Assembly (NCBI RefSeq): GCF_021117425.1
Contig: NZ_CP088298.1
Location: 1,550,001-1,614,000 of the forward strand
Source of the DNA: Brevibacterium zhoupengii
GTDB lineage: Bacteria; Actinomycetota; Actinomycetes; Actinomycetales; Brevibacteriaceae
Direction: 5' to 3'
Length of the DNA: 64,000 nucleotides
The notes under the pieces are model-generated. The model ran no database searches. It worked only from the letters and a program-made list of their open reading frames with translations, and had not been told where the DNA came from. Positions 34,007-43,600 of this stretch are shown one piece after another (the first letter of the stretch is position 1; the number at the start of each line of letters is the position of its first letter). The position numbers and the translations under genes are program-made.

Positions 34007-34909
34007 GTGAACAACCTGCTCAATGAGAATCTGCGCGAATACATCGACAAGCTGCGAATCGAAGGCTACACGGTCGAGGACACTCACACCACGGACCCGC
34101 ACCTCATCGACCCGATGGGCCGCGCAGTCGAGACCTGGCGTGAAGGCTACCCGTATCCGGAACTCATGGACCGGGAGGAATACGAGGTCGAGAAGTACCA
34201 GCTGCAGGTGGAGCTGCTGAAGTTCCAGTACTGGGGGCAGGATACCGACCGGAAGCACGTCATCGTCTTCGAAGGCCGTGACGCGGCGGGCAAGGGCGGG
34301 ACGATCAAACGCTTCACCGAGCACCTCAACCCTCGTGCGGCTCGTGTCGTGGCTCTGAACAAGCCCTCGGACAAGGAAGCCGGGCAGTGGTACTTCCAGC
34401 GCTATATCAGCCACCTTCCGACCAGTGGTGAGATCGTCATGTTCGACCGCTCCTGGTACAACCGGGCCAACGTCGAACGCGTGATGAACTTCTGCACCGA
34501 TTACGAGTATGAGACCTTCATGGGCCAGGCCCCGGTGTTCGAGAAGATGCTCATCGACTCCGGCATCCACGTCACCAAGCTCTGGTTCTCCGTGACGCAG
34601 CGCGAACAGCGGACGCGTTTCGCCATCCGCCAGATCGATCCGGTGCGACAGTGGAAGCTGTCTCCGATGGACCTCGAATCCCTGGATCGCTGGGACGACT
34701 ACACTGCGGCGAAGGAAGAGATGTTCCGTCGCACGGACACCGATCACGCTCCCTGGATCACGATCAAGAGCAATGACAAGAAGCGGGCGCGACTCAATGC
34801 GCTGCGTTATTTCCTCAACCAGTTCGACTACGAGGACAAGGACACCTCGGTCGTCTACGAGCCCGACCCGATCATCGTGCGCCGCGGCCGCGATGCCGTC
34901 GACGACTGA
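34007..34909 (+). CDS. ppk2: Polyphosphate kinase 2
   Basis: 300 aa. Makes or uses polyphosphate with nucleotides. Walker A GRDAAGKGGTIKRF (about residues 89-102), Walker B-like VMFDRSWYNRA, and the lid region IRQIDPVRQWKLSPMD are characteristic of class I PPK2. GTG start with GAAGGAG upstream. The ppx gene lies 9 kb away, so both polyphosphate enzymes are in this window but in separate units. It ends at an 11-bp hairpin. Confidence 0.96.
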   Translation: MNNLLNENLREYIDKLRIEGYTVEDTHTTDPHLIDPMGRAVETWREGYPYPELMDREEYEVEKYQLQVELLKFQYWGQDTDRKHVIVFEGRDAAGKGGTIKRFTEHLNPRAARVVALNKPSDKEAGQWYFQRYISHLPTSGEIVMFDRSWYNRANVERVMNFCTDYEYETFMGQAPVFEKMLIDSGIHVTKLWFSVTQREQRTRFAIRQIDPVRQWKLSPMDLESLDRWDDYTAAKEEMFRRTDTDHAPWITIKSNDKKRARLNALRYFLNQFDYEDKDTSVVYEPDPIIVRRGRDAVDD

Positions 34910-34974
34910 GGTTCGCCGAGGCCGGGGATATTTCGACGCGGCCGAGAATCGAGCCGCTGGAATGAGAAATACTG

Positions 34975-35007
34975 CGGCCGGGTGGAAGGGGAAAGACCAC
35001 CCGGCCG
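34975..35007 (+). terminator. Hairpin downstream of ppk2
   Basis: CGGCCGGGTGG (34975-34985) pairs perfectly with CCACCCGGCCG (34997-35007), with a purine-rich 11-nt loop and no T-run. Confidence 0.6.
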
Positions 35008-35042
35008 ACAACCATGGAGCGGACAGAGTCCGCAGCATTCAC

Positions 35043-35096
35043 TTGGGCATGAGACCCGTGTTGGGCATGATGCCTACGTTGAGCATGAGGCCCGCG
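35043..35096. repeat. 18-bp tandem repeat, three copies
   Basis: TTGGGCATGAGACCCGTG, TTGGGCATGATGCCTACG and TTGAGCATGAGGCCCGCG in succession, just past the stop of the minus-strand gene. Non-coding as far as can be seen; 18 bp keeps reading frame. Confidence 0.7.
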
Positions 35097-35100
35097 GTGC

Positions 35101-36180
35101 TCAGGCTTCTCGCCGAGCCTTCTTCAGCGCGCGGCGCTTCTTGTGGCCTGCGAAGCTGAGCCAGAAGAGGACGATGGCCAGGAGCACGAAGAGTCCGCCT
35201 CCGGCGATGCCCGAGTCGACCCAGAACTGCGGTGGGAACAGGCGGATGAGGGAATCGTCGCTGTAGAACTCCCAGGTTCCATCGGAGAAGAAGATCTTGT
35301 GGAATCCGCGGAAGAAGGTGTCCCAGCCGAGGAACGCGAGCACTGCCGCGGCAGCCATGACGACGACGCTGATGATGGCGCCCAAGCGCAGTCCGACATG
35401 GATGCCCATCCCATGCCTGCGTGACATGTAGAGGCCGAAGAGCACGGCACCGATGAGGCCGATGAGCGCAATCAGGTAGAGCAGTGAGATGAGGCCCTTG
35501 ACGTCGGCCATGTGGTTGAGCTCGTCGGAGATGAAGATGGGCTCGCCGTTGGGCATGATGACGTCGGCGAGATAGCGCCGGGAGTCGAGGTTGGCCAGGT
35601 AGTCGATGACGTAGGTGCCGTAGTGCTCGCGGTCGGCGGCGCTGAAGCCGAACTGGTCGGCTGGGAACCCGGGACGGAAGTACTCGAATTTGAGGAACAG
35701 GCCTGAGGCCACGAACCGCACGGCCAGGGCCAACAGGATGAACGGTGTGGCCAGGGTGATCCAGATGGTGCCGATGACATCGAGGACGCTGCGGCGTCGC
35801 TCGGGCACCTCGGGGTCATGAGGTTCGGTCGATGTCGCGGCATGAGTGACTGCTGCCCAATCGGCTTCGCTCATCACCGCGGTGCGCGAGTTTGCGGGAA
35901 CCTCACGGGTCCTGGCGGTCTCGGCAGGGTTCGATGAGTGAGCGGGCGCAACGCGCACCGGTCCGGTCGAAGGCTTGGGCTCGTCCTTGGCGATCGGCTC
36001 CCTGATGGGGTCGAACGCCTCGGTGTCGGTTGAAGGATCATTCGCGGCCTCCAGCGGAGGCTCCGACTGCTTTTCGGCAGCACTACTGGATCCTGAACTC
36101 ATCCGCCTGCTCAGGAGGTCTTCGGTCTCGTTCTTCTTGTCTCCAGCCACGTTCCCATTGTCATTGACCCGAGTGGGCAA
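35101..36180 (-). CDS. TIGR01906/DUF1461 family integral membrane protein
   Basis: 359 aa. The first 125 residues are a disordered, Ser/Pro/Glu-rich cytoplasmic region. Four membrane helices follow, with a large extracellular loop between the first two (ADREHYGTYVIDYLANL) and the region SDGTWEFYSDDSLIRLFPPQFW, which mark TIGR01906. The start is uncertain (the Met at residue 27 is an alternative). Function unknown. The 18-bp tandem repeats lie right after its stop. Confidence 0.82.
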   Translation of the reverse strand: MPTRVNDNGNVAGDKKNETEDLLSRRMSSGSSSAAEKQSEPPLEAANDPSTDTEAFDPIREPIAKDEPKPSTGPVRVAPAHSSNPAETARTREVPANSRTAVMSEADWAAVTHAATSTEPHDPEVPERRRSVLDVIGTIWITLATPFILLALAVRFVASGLFLKFEYFRPGFPADQFGFSAADREHYGTYVIDYLANLDSRRYLADVIMPNGEPIFISDELNHMADVKGLISLLYLIALIGLIGAVLFGLYMSRRHGMGIHVGLRLGAIISVVVMAAAAVLAFLGWDTFFRGFHKIFFSDGTWEFYSDDSLIRLFPPQFWVDSGIAGGGLFVLLAIVLFWLSFAGHKKRRALKKARREA

Positions 36181-36290
36181 GCAGGCTCCGACACGCCACA
36201 GACCCCCAGATCACCGAGGAGGCCGGGGCAGAGCGTCGGCCCGGCAGGACGGATTTTCGGCTCAGCCGATCACCCGTTCGCCTCGGCTGC

Positions 36291-37217
36291 TCAGCCCAGC
36301 AGGGCGGCGATGATGACCAAGGTCGGCACTGCCAGCACCGTGGTGATGAAGACCGCATCACGCATGAGTGCCTCGGACTGTCGATATTGCATGGAGTAGA
36401 TATAGACGTTCTGGGCCGTCGGCAGGGCCGAGGTGACGACGATGGCGAAGAGCGCGATGCCCGAATATCCGAGCAGAGGGCCGCCGATGACCCAGGCCAG
36501 CACCGGTTGGATGACCTGTTTGGCGATCGTGATGTAGGTCAGCTGTTTTCTGGTGCCCGGTGCCGGCAGTGCCCAGCCGTCTTTGAGGGAGATGCCGAAG
36601 GCCAGCAGTGCTCCCGGAACTGCGGTGGCTCCGATCATGTCGATGGGTTCGAAGATGAAGCGTGGGAGTTCGAAACCGGTGGCCGAGGCGGCCACGCCTG
36701 CGGCCGCGCCGAGGACGATGGGGTTCTTGAGGATCTGGAGGACTCCCGAGTACCAGCGCTGATTGTGCTTCTTCTTCCCCGTAGCGTCGAGGACGGCCAT
36801 GCCGATGGGCGCGAGGATGAGCAGCTGGAACAGCAGCACGGGAGCGACATATCCGATGTCGTGGAGGACGTAGGCTGCGATCGGGATGCCGAGGTTGCCG
36901 ATGTTGACGTAGCTGACGGCCCAGGCCGAGAACATCGCCTCACCGGTGCTGCGTTTTCGGATGTAGCGAGTGAGGACGAACAGCAGCACACCCACGATGA
37001 GCGCGGACCCTCCCGTGGCCAGGAGGGCAGTGTTGAAGATCAGGCCCAGATCGGTGTCGGCGACCGTGACGTAGAGCAGGGTCGGTGTGCCGGCGTAGAA
37101 GACGAGCTTCGCGATGACCTGCTGCCCGTTGGGTCCCAGAACCTCGGATCTGCCCAGCACGAAACCGACCAGGATGACTCCTGCGATGACGGCGAAGCCT
37201 TCGAAAACAGCCAGCAT
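36291..37217 (-). CDS. AEC-family transporter (auxin efflux carrier type)
   Basis: 308 aa, ten hydrophobic segments. YVNIGNLGIPIAAYVL and SALPTAQNVYIYSMQY, both broken-helix motifs with Asn/Gly-Pro, are conserved in the AEC/BART fold, as is YAGTPTLLYVTVADTDL. Probably exports or imports small carboxylates; bacterial relatives carry malate or malonate. The neighbours give no substrate clue. Confidence 0.88.
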   Translation of the reverse strand: MLAVFEGFAVIAGVILVGFVLGRSEVLGPNGQQVIAKLVFYAGTPTLLYVTVADTDLGLIFNTALLATGGSALIVGVLLFVLTRYIRKRSTGEAMFSAWAVSYVNIGNLGIPIAAYVLHDIGYVAPVLLFQLLILAPIGMAVLDATGKKKHNQRWYSGVLQILKNPIVLGAAAGVAASATGFELPRFIFEPIDMIGATAVPGALLAFGISLKDGWALPAPGTRKQLTYITIAKQVIQPVLAWVIGGPLLGYSGIALFAIVVTSALPTAQNVYIYSMQYRQSEALMRDAVFITTVLAVPTLVIIAALLG

Positions 37218-37308
37218 GGGCTACCGGTGGTCCTCGCTTTCCGAGTCAGTGGGTGTCGGCCTCGGTCGAGGCAGACGGAAGTGGTCGAGCCAGTCCGTAG
37301 AGGCCGGT

Positions 37309-37626
37309 TCAGACTACTTCGGCGGAGTCGACGGCCACATATGCAGCCGTCGCTGTGACGGCAGCGACGCTGAGCACCGCGGGCCAGGCACCGATCTTCT
37401 TCGCGAGTGGATGAGAGGCCCCGAACCCGCCGAGGTAGCCCAAGGTCAGTGCTGTGCCGATGGGCCAGCCCTGCTTGGTGAACCATGTGCGGGCCGCGTA
37501 GGCACCGGCGGCGGCGAGCACGACTCCGCCGAGGGGGCGGATCCCGGTCTCGCGGGCGGTCAGGTACCCGCCGACGAGGCCGACGGCGACAATCGGGGCG
37601 GTTGAGACTTCACGAGCGTCCTTCAT
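37309..37626 (-). CDS. Hypothetical small membrane protein, 105 aa
   Basis: Starts MKDAREVSTAPIVAVGLVGGYL and contains SHPLAKKIGAWPAVLSV; two or three hydrophobic segments. Similar short proteins are widespread in Micrococcales, function unknown. An upstream ATG at 37689 would overlap the stop of the DUF202 gene (ATGA) and add 21 residues, which is possible if the operon is translationally coupled; I chose the shorter form because the conserved part starts there. Confidence 0.6.
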   Translation of the reverse strand: MKDAREVSTAPIVAVGLVGGYLTARETGIRPLGGVVLAAAGAYAARTWFTKQGWPIGTALTLGYLGGFGASHPLAKKIGAWPAVLSVAAVTATAAYVAVDSAEVV

Positions 37627-37685
37627 GAGGTCCAGTTTAGGCAACGCCGTTTTGGAACCGGAGGCCGGTCTCACAACGAGGAACG

Positions 37686-38036
37686 TCATTCGAGGGTGAT
37701 CTTGATGACCGAGGCGATTCCGAGAGCGGCGATGAGGCAGACGGAGCTGCTGAGGAAGAGGACAGCCCATGGGGTCGGTCGCCCCCGTTCGGCCCGGATC
37801 GATACAGATCCGAGTCGGTAGCGCCTCACCTGCATGGCGATGGCAGCGATCGCCAAACCTATGCAGACGACGAAGATGACGATAGACAGTCCTTCGAACA
37901 CGTTGATCCAGCGGACGAACAGGAGGCTGACAACCGTCATCGTCAGACTGGTGCGCAGCCAGGACTGGGTCGTCCTCTCAGGCTGCAGCCCCGGATCGGC
38001 GTGGGGCTGGGGCCGTCTGGGACTCGGCGTGGTCAC
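37686..38036 (-). CDS. DUF202 domain membrane protein
   Basis: 116 aa with three membrane helices after a hydrophilic N-terminus. GLQPERTTQSWLRTSLTMTVV is the DUF202 signature (ERT-x-L-x-R-T). GTG start overlaps the stop of the upstream DUF202 gene by 4 nt (GTGA), so the two are made together. DUF202 proteins are often found in pairs in actinobacteria. Function unknown; the relation to the VTC/YidH domain suggests a polyphosphate or membrane role, but this is inference. Confidence 0.82.
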   Translation of the reverse strand: MTTPSPRRPQPHADPGLQPERTTQSWLRTSLTMTVVSLLFVRWINVFEGLSIVIFVVCIGLAIAAIAMQVRRYRLGSVSIRAERGRPTPWAVLFLSSSVCLIAALGIASVIKITLE

Positions 38037-38446
38037 AGGACTCCGGCGAAGACCAGAACGAGGAGGCCAGCGCCCAGCGCAGAGGCGAGTGAGACGATGG
38101 GAATGATGAGCGGCAGCGGCAGCGAAGTCTTGTGTCGCATGGCCGACTCGATGCGATACCACCTGAAAGCCGCACCGGCGGCCAGGATGAATCCGATGAC
38201 CATGAGGACGATGGACAGCGTCGCCCGCAGCCCGGAGGTGAAGATCTCCGAGGTGAAGGCTTCGACCGCGATGCCGCCGCCGATGAATGCCAGAGCCGTG
38301 CGGATCCACGACAGGAACGTGCGTTCGTTGGCGAGGGTGAAGCGCGGGTCAGGGTCCTCGCCGTCGGGAAACATTCGTCGGGCGATCCTGCTGCGTGGGT
38401 CATCGGGGGTCACGTATCGAGGATAGCCGTTGTCGTCGAATACCAT
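38033..38446 (-). CDS. YidH-type DUF202 domain membrane protein
   Basis: 137 aa from ATG 38446; the upstream part of the frame (to 38683) overlaps the divergent Nramp gene and is not used. DPDPRFTLANERTFLSWIRTALAFIGGGIA is the DUF202 signature plus first helix; two more helices follow. First gene of the DUF202 pair, translationally coupled to the second. Confidence 0.85.
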   Translation of the reverse strand: MVFDDNGYPRYVTPDDPRSRIARRMFPDGEDPDPRFTLANERTFLSWIRTALAFIGGGIAVEAFTSEIFTSGLRATLSIVLMVIGFILAAGAAFRWYRIESAMRHKTSLPLPLIIPIVSLASALGAGLLVLVFAGVL

Positions 38447-38578
38447 GTCAAGGTACGACGATTTCCGCTGAAGTTCGCTTCCCGCGCGAAGCCGCCGGTG
38501 GCGCGAAGTCAGCGCAACGGTGAGTTCGCTGTCGGTGGCGGACGCAGTGACAGCCGATGACGAAGGTGAAGACCTGAC

Positions 38579-39922
38579 ATGACTGACAGTGACGACAGAC
38601 CCCAGAACTCCGGACCCGGTGATGGTTTGGGACCCGGTGACGGTTTCGATCCGGCCGCAGACACCGGCGTAGCCGAAGCCCAAGGACCCGCCAAATGGAA
38701 GGTGATCGGTCCCGGACTGGTCGTTGCCGCCACCGGTGTGGGCGCCGCAGATATGGTGGCGACCCTAGTGGCGGGCAGCCAGTTCGGATACGGGCTGCTG
38801 TGGGCGGTGATCGTGGGTGTGATCCTCAAGATCGTCCTCGTCGAGGGCGCCGGCCGATTCACCTTGGCCACAGGAAAGACGATCTTCGAAGGCTGGACGT
38901 CGCTGGGGCGGTGGACGACCTGGTACTTCGGGCCCTACATCATCATCTGGGGATTCGTCTACGGTGCCACCGCGATGAGTTCTGCCGCGCTGCCCCTGGC
39001 CGCGCTGTTCCCCGGAGTCAACCTCACCGTGTGGGCCATCATCATGGGTCTCGCGGGCTTTGCCATGGTGTGGTTCGGACGGTATTCCGTCTTTGAGAAG
39101 ATCACTGCCGCCCTCGTCGGAATCATGTTCGTCACCGTCGTCGGTTTGGCCATCATCGCCGTTCCCAACATCCCGGACATGCTCACCGGACTCATCCCGC
39201 TGATCCCGGAAGGCGGTGTCATCTACACCTTGGCTCTGGCCGGCGGTGTCGGCGGCACGATCACTCTCGCCGCCTACGGATACTGGCTGCGTGAGAAGGG
39301 ATGGCACACACCGAAGTGGATGCGTGTGATGCGCATCGACAACTCTATGGCCTACGTACTGACAGGAATCTTCGTCATCGCCATGCTCGTCGTCGGTGCC
39401 GAAGTCGTCCGCGCAGCCGGTGTCGCCATCTCTGCCGATGACAAGGGACTCATCGAACTCTCTGATGTGCTCAAAGCCAAGTACGGCGATGTGGTCGGAA
39501 TCGGCTTCCTCGTCGGCTTCTGGGCCGCGTCCTTCTCCTCGATCATCGGAGTCTGGAATGGTGTGTCGCTGATGTTCGCCGACTTCTGGGGACACATGCG
39601 CAAGAAGCCGGCCGGTCACCCCGACACGCTGACCGGTGGAAAGTACTTCAAGGCCTACGTGCTGTGGCTGACCTTCCCGCCGATGCTGCTCTTCCTCCTG
39701 GGCAAGCCGATCGGTCTGATCCTGGCCTACGGCGTGCTCGGATCGCTGTTCATGCCGTTCCTGGCGATCACGCTTCTCGGTCTCCTCAACGGCAAGAAGA
39801 TTCCGAAGAAGTGGGCGAATAAACTGCACACCAATATTGCGCTGGCCATCACAGCGCTGCTGTTCATCGTCCTCGGCATCCAACAGCTCTACTCGAGCCT
39901 GGCTCCGCTCTGGGGCGGATGA
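38579..39922 (+). CDS. Nramp-family transporter lacking the canonical metal motifs
   Basis: 447 aa, 11 or so membrane helices after a Gly/Asp-rich N-terminus. PGLVVAATGVGAADMVATLV occupies the helix-1 position where Nramp proteins have DPGN, and GGTITLAAYGYWLREKG takes the helix-6 position where they have MPH. The core metal ligands of MntH are therefore not conserved. It belongs to a divergent actinobacterial Nramp branch whose substrate is not known to me. I avoid the name mntH. No MntR/DtxR-like operator is obvious. Confidence 0.85.
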   Translation: MTDSDDRPQNSGPGDGLGPGDGFDPAADTGVAEAQGPAKWKVIGPGLVVAATGVGAADMVATLVAGSQFGYGLLWAVIVGVILKIVLVEGAGRFTLATGKTIFEGWTSLGRWTTWYFGPYIIIWGFVYGATAMSSAALPLAALFPGVNLTVWAIIMGLAGFAMVWFGRYSVFEKITAALVGIMFVTVVGLAIIAVPNIPDMLTGLIPLIPEGGVIYTLALAGGVGGTITLAAYGYWLREKGWHTPKWMRVMRIDNSMAYVLTGIFVIAMLVVGAEVVRAAGVAISADDKGLIELSDVLKAKYGDVVGIGFLVGFWAASFSSIIGVWNGVSLMFADFWGHMRKKPAGHPDTLTGGKYFKAYVLWLTFPPMLLFLLGKPIGLILAYGVLGSLFMPFLAITLLGLLNGKKIPKKWANKLHTNIALAITALLFIVLGIQQLYSSLAPLWGG

Positions 39923-39948
39923 TCGGTCATCTGTTTCACATGATGCAT

Positions 39949-39980
39949 CTGAGGGAAGAAGCCTGTCCTTCTTCCCTCAG
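39949..39980 (+). terminator. Terminator after the Nramp gene
   Basis: CTGAGGGAAGAAG (39949-39961) pairs perfectly with CTTCTTCCCTCAG (39968-39980), 6-nt loop, no T-run. It ends 18 nt before the next gene. Confidence 0.65.
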
Positions 39981-39998
39981 GTGCGGCAGACTTGAAGC

Positions 39999-40586
39999 AT
40001 GGCCCGCGACGATGCGATGAAGACGATCCTCAAAAACCACCTGCAGGCATGCCGCAACGATCTGCTGTGGAAACTCGAAGGACTCAGCGAACGCGACCTG
40101 AGGCTGCCGCGCACGGCCACGGGGCTCAACCTCGCCGGCGTGGTCAAACACATGGCGAACGTGGAGATCGGGTACTTCGGCGACACCTTCGGCAGGCCCT
40201 GGCCGAACCCCGAAGAGGCCATCACACCCGAGCAGTTCGAGACCGACCCGCAGGCCGACTGGTACGCCACGGAGAGCGAGACAGCAGGCTCTGTCATCGA
40301 CTTCTACACACGTGTGTGGTCCTTCGCCGACGAGACCATCGACACGCACACACTCGATGCGCAGGGCACGGTTCCTCATTGGCCTGCTGAGAAAGCGGCG
40401 GTGTCTCTGCAGCAGATCATGGTCCACGTCATCGTGGACCTCGCGCGGCATCTGGGCCAAGTCGACATCGTCCGCGAGAGCATCGACGGCCAGACCGGGC
40501 TCAACCCCCGCAACCCGAACATGCCGGAGGGCCAGGACTGGGATGCCTACCTGGCCAAACTGCGGTCACTGGCGAACAACACCTGA
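39999..40586 (+). CDS. DinB/DUF664 family protein
   Basis: 195 aa, four-helix bundle. The likely metal triad is His in VVKHMANVE and two His in MVHVIVDLARHLGQVDIVRE, as in DinB/YfiT-like putative metal-dependent hydrolases or thiol transferases. PRNPNMPEGQDW near the C-terminus is typical of the actinobacterial DUF664 group. The substrate is unknown. Confidence 0.88.
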   Translation: MARDDAMKTILKNHLQACRNDLLWKLEGLSERDLRLPRTATGLNLAGVVKHMANVEIGYFGDTFGRPWPNPEEAITPEQFETDPQADWYATESETAGSVIDFYTRVWSFADETIDTHTLDAQGTVPHWPAEKAAVSLQQIMVHVIVDLARHLGQVDIVRESIDGQTGLNPRNPNMPEGQDWDAYLAKLRSLANNT

Positions 40587-40663
40587 ACCCAACCACCGGA
40601 GCGGGCGAGTGCACCCACAAGGGGCACCCACCTCGGCGGGGCAGACGATAAGCTGGGACTGAA

Positions 40664-43600
40664 ATGGCATATGAGAACTCAGCATCCTTCACCCCGCGCC
40701 CTGACTCGCAGCCCTCACCGAAGGGTGCGCAGTCGGGGAAGCGATCACCTCGGCGAAAAAATCCACGGCACAAGAACACCGGTGCAGGACATCGTGAGCG
40801 CCGGGCACGGCTGACGGCCGCCCGCCGATCGCAATCTGTCGACGTCACCTACCCGGAGAACCTGCCGGTCAGCGCCGCCAAGGACGAGATCGCCGAGGCC
40901 CTCCGCGATAACCAGGTCGTCATCGTCGCCGGCGAGACCGGCTCCGGCAAGACCACCCAGCTGCCCAAGATCTGCCTCGAAATGGGGCTGGGAGTCAACG
41001 GCCTCATCGGGCACACCCAGCCTCGGCGAATTGCGGCCAGAACCGTTGCCGAGCGCATCGCCGACGAACTCGGTGAGGACCTCGGCGGGACCATCGGCTA
41101 CCAGGTGCGATTCACCGCTCAGGTGGCGGACTCAACCCGGGTCAAGGTCATGACCGACGGCATCCTGCTCTCGGAACTCTCCCGCGACAAACTGCTGCGC
41201 GACTACGAAGTCATCATCATCGACGAGGCCCACGAACGCAGCCTCAACATCGACTTCCTGCTCGGCTACCTCAAAGAAGTGATGGGGAAGCGGCCCGAAC
41301 TCAAGGTCATCATCACCTCGGCGACGATCGATCCGCAGTCCTTCGCCGCGCACTTCGACGACGCCCCGATCATCGAGGTCGCCGGCCGGACCTACCCGGT
41401 CGAGGTCCGCTACCGTCCACTCGTCGACGATGAGGAGGACGACGACGTCGATGGGCCGGGGGAGTCGGGAAGCTACGAAACGGGGCCCGAGGAACAGACC
41501 GAAGGCATCATCGCCGCCTTCGACGAACTCAGCACCGAAGCACCCGGTGACATCCTCGTCTTCCTCTCCGGGGAACGCGAAATCCGCGACACAGCCGAAG
41601 CCCTCGAGGCTCACCTGCGCAAACGGCCGCGCCTGAGCAACTGGGAAGTCGTACCGCTCTTCGCCCGGCTCTCCGCCGGTGAACAGCAGAAGGTCTTCAA
41701 ACCGCACTCGCGTCCGCGCCTGGTCCTGGCCACGAACGTCGCCGAAACCTCGCTGACTGTCCCCGGCATCAAATACGTCATCGACGTCGGCACCGCCCGC
41801 ATCTCCCGGTACTCCAACCGCACCCGCGTCCAACGTCTGCCGATCGAACGCATCTCCCAGGCGAGTGCGAACCAGCGCAAGGGCCGGTCGGGACGCACCA
41901 GCGACGGCATCTGCATCCGCCTGTACTCGGAAACCGACTTCGACTCACGACCCGAATTCACCGACCCGGAGATCCTGCGCACGAACCTGGCCAGCGTCAT
42001 CCTGCAGATGACCGACCTCGGATTCGCGGCCAGTGACAAAGAGATCCTCGAATTCCCGTTCCTCACCCCGCCGGAGGCCAAGGCCGTCCGTGACGGGCGC
42101 ACCATGCTCGCCGAACTGGGCGCGCTGACCAGCGACAAGGCGGGAACGATCACGGTCACCCCGACCGGAAGGCAGCTGTCTCTGCTCCCGATCGACCCGC
42201 GGCTGGCACGCATGGTCATCGCCGGCGCCGAGGCGGGATGCGGGGGAGAGGTCACCATCATCGTCGCGGCCCTGTCCATCCAGGATCCCCGTGAGCGCCC
42301 CACCGAGGTCCGTGCCGCCGCCGATGAGAAGCACGCTCGCTTCACCCACCCGGGCAGCGACTTCCTGTCCTACCTCAACCTGTGGAACTACCTGGATGAC
42401 CAGCAGTCGGCTCTGACGAGCTCGAAGTTCCGACGTCAGTGCAAGGCCGAATTCCTCAACTTCGTGCGCATCCGCGAATGGCAGGACCTCGTCGGCCAGC
42501 TGCGCTCCCTGCTCGGATCGGCCGGCATCCGCGTCAACAAATCCGTGTGGCGTCCGGTGGAAGCATCGACCGCCGAGGTGGGGCCTGGGTCTGCGTCGAA
42601 CGCGAAGGGGGCGAAGGGGACCGCGTCGAATGCTGCCGGCTCGAACGCTGCTGTAGCCGCGACTGGAGCGACGACCGGAGCGAAGAGTGCCAACGGCAAG
42701 ATCGGCTTCGCCGAACTCAGTGCGCAGAAACGCAGTGCGAAGAAGAGCGGTGGATCTGACGGGGCGAACGACTCCGGGCAGAATGCGGCCAGTGCCCGCC
42801 TAGACCCGCATGCCGCGGCCATCCATCGGGCTCTGCTGACCGGACTGCTGTCGATGATCGGCTCCCGGTCCGAACGCAACAAGGACTATCAGGGAGCCCG
42901 AGGTACCCGCTTCGCGATCTTCCCCGGCTCGGGCCTGTTCAAGAAGAAGCCCGACTTCGTCATGGCAGCCGAACTCGTCGAAACCTCACGACTTTGGGCG
43001 CGCACGGTCTCAGCGATCGAACCCGACTGGGTCATCGAAGCCGCCGGTGACTTGGTGACCAGACAGTATTCGGATCCGCACTGGTCGAAGAAGGCCGGCG
43101 GGTCGATGGTCTACGAGAAGATCTCCCTCTACGGCGTCACACTCGTCTCCGACCGTCGCGTCGGATACGGCACCTTCGACCGGGAGGCCGCGCGTGACAT
43201 GTTCATCCGCAAGGGTCTCATCGAAGGTGACTGGCATGAACGCTTCGGATTCCTTGAGGCCAACGCTGCCGTCATCGACGAGGCGGAGGCGCTCGCCTCA
43301 CGTACACGCAACCGCAGGGTCCTTGACCAGGACGATGCACTGTTCGAGTTCTACGATGAGCGGATTCCGGCCACGATCACCTCGGCGGCGGATTTCCGTG
43401 CTTGGTGGAAGAAACAGAAACGTCGTGACTCGCACATCCTGGATCTGTCCACCTCGATCCTGCTCAGCGACGACAGTGAGGAACTGACCGCCTCGGTGGC
43501 CGACGACTTCCCGATGGAATGGGAACTCGTCGACGGGTCCACGGCCAAGCTGCGCTACTCCTTCGAACCCGGCAGCACCGAGGACGGGGTGACCGTCGAA

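Noticed and set aside
38579..39922. Naming the Nramp gene mntH
   Set aside because: The metal-binding motifs that define MntH are absent.
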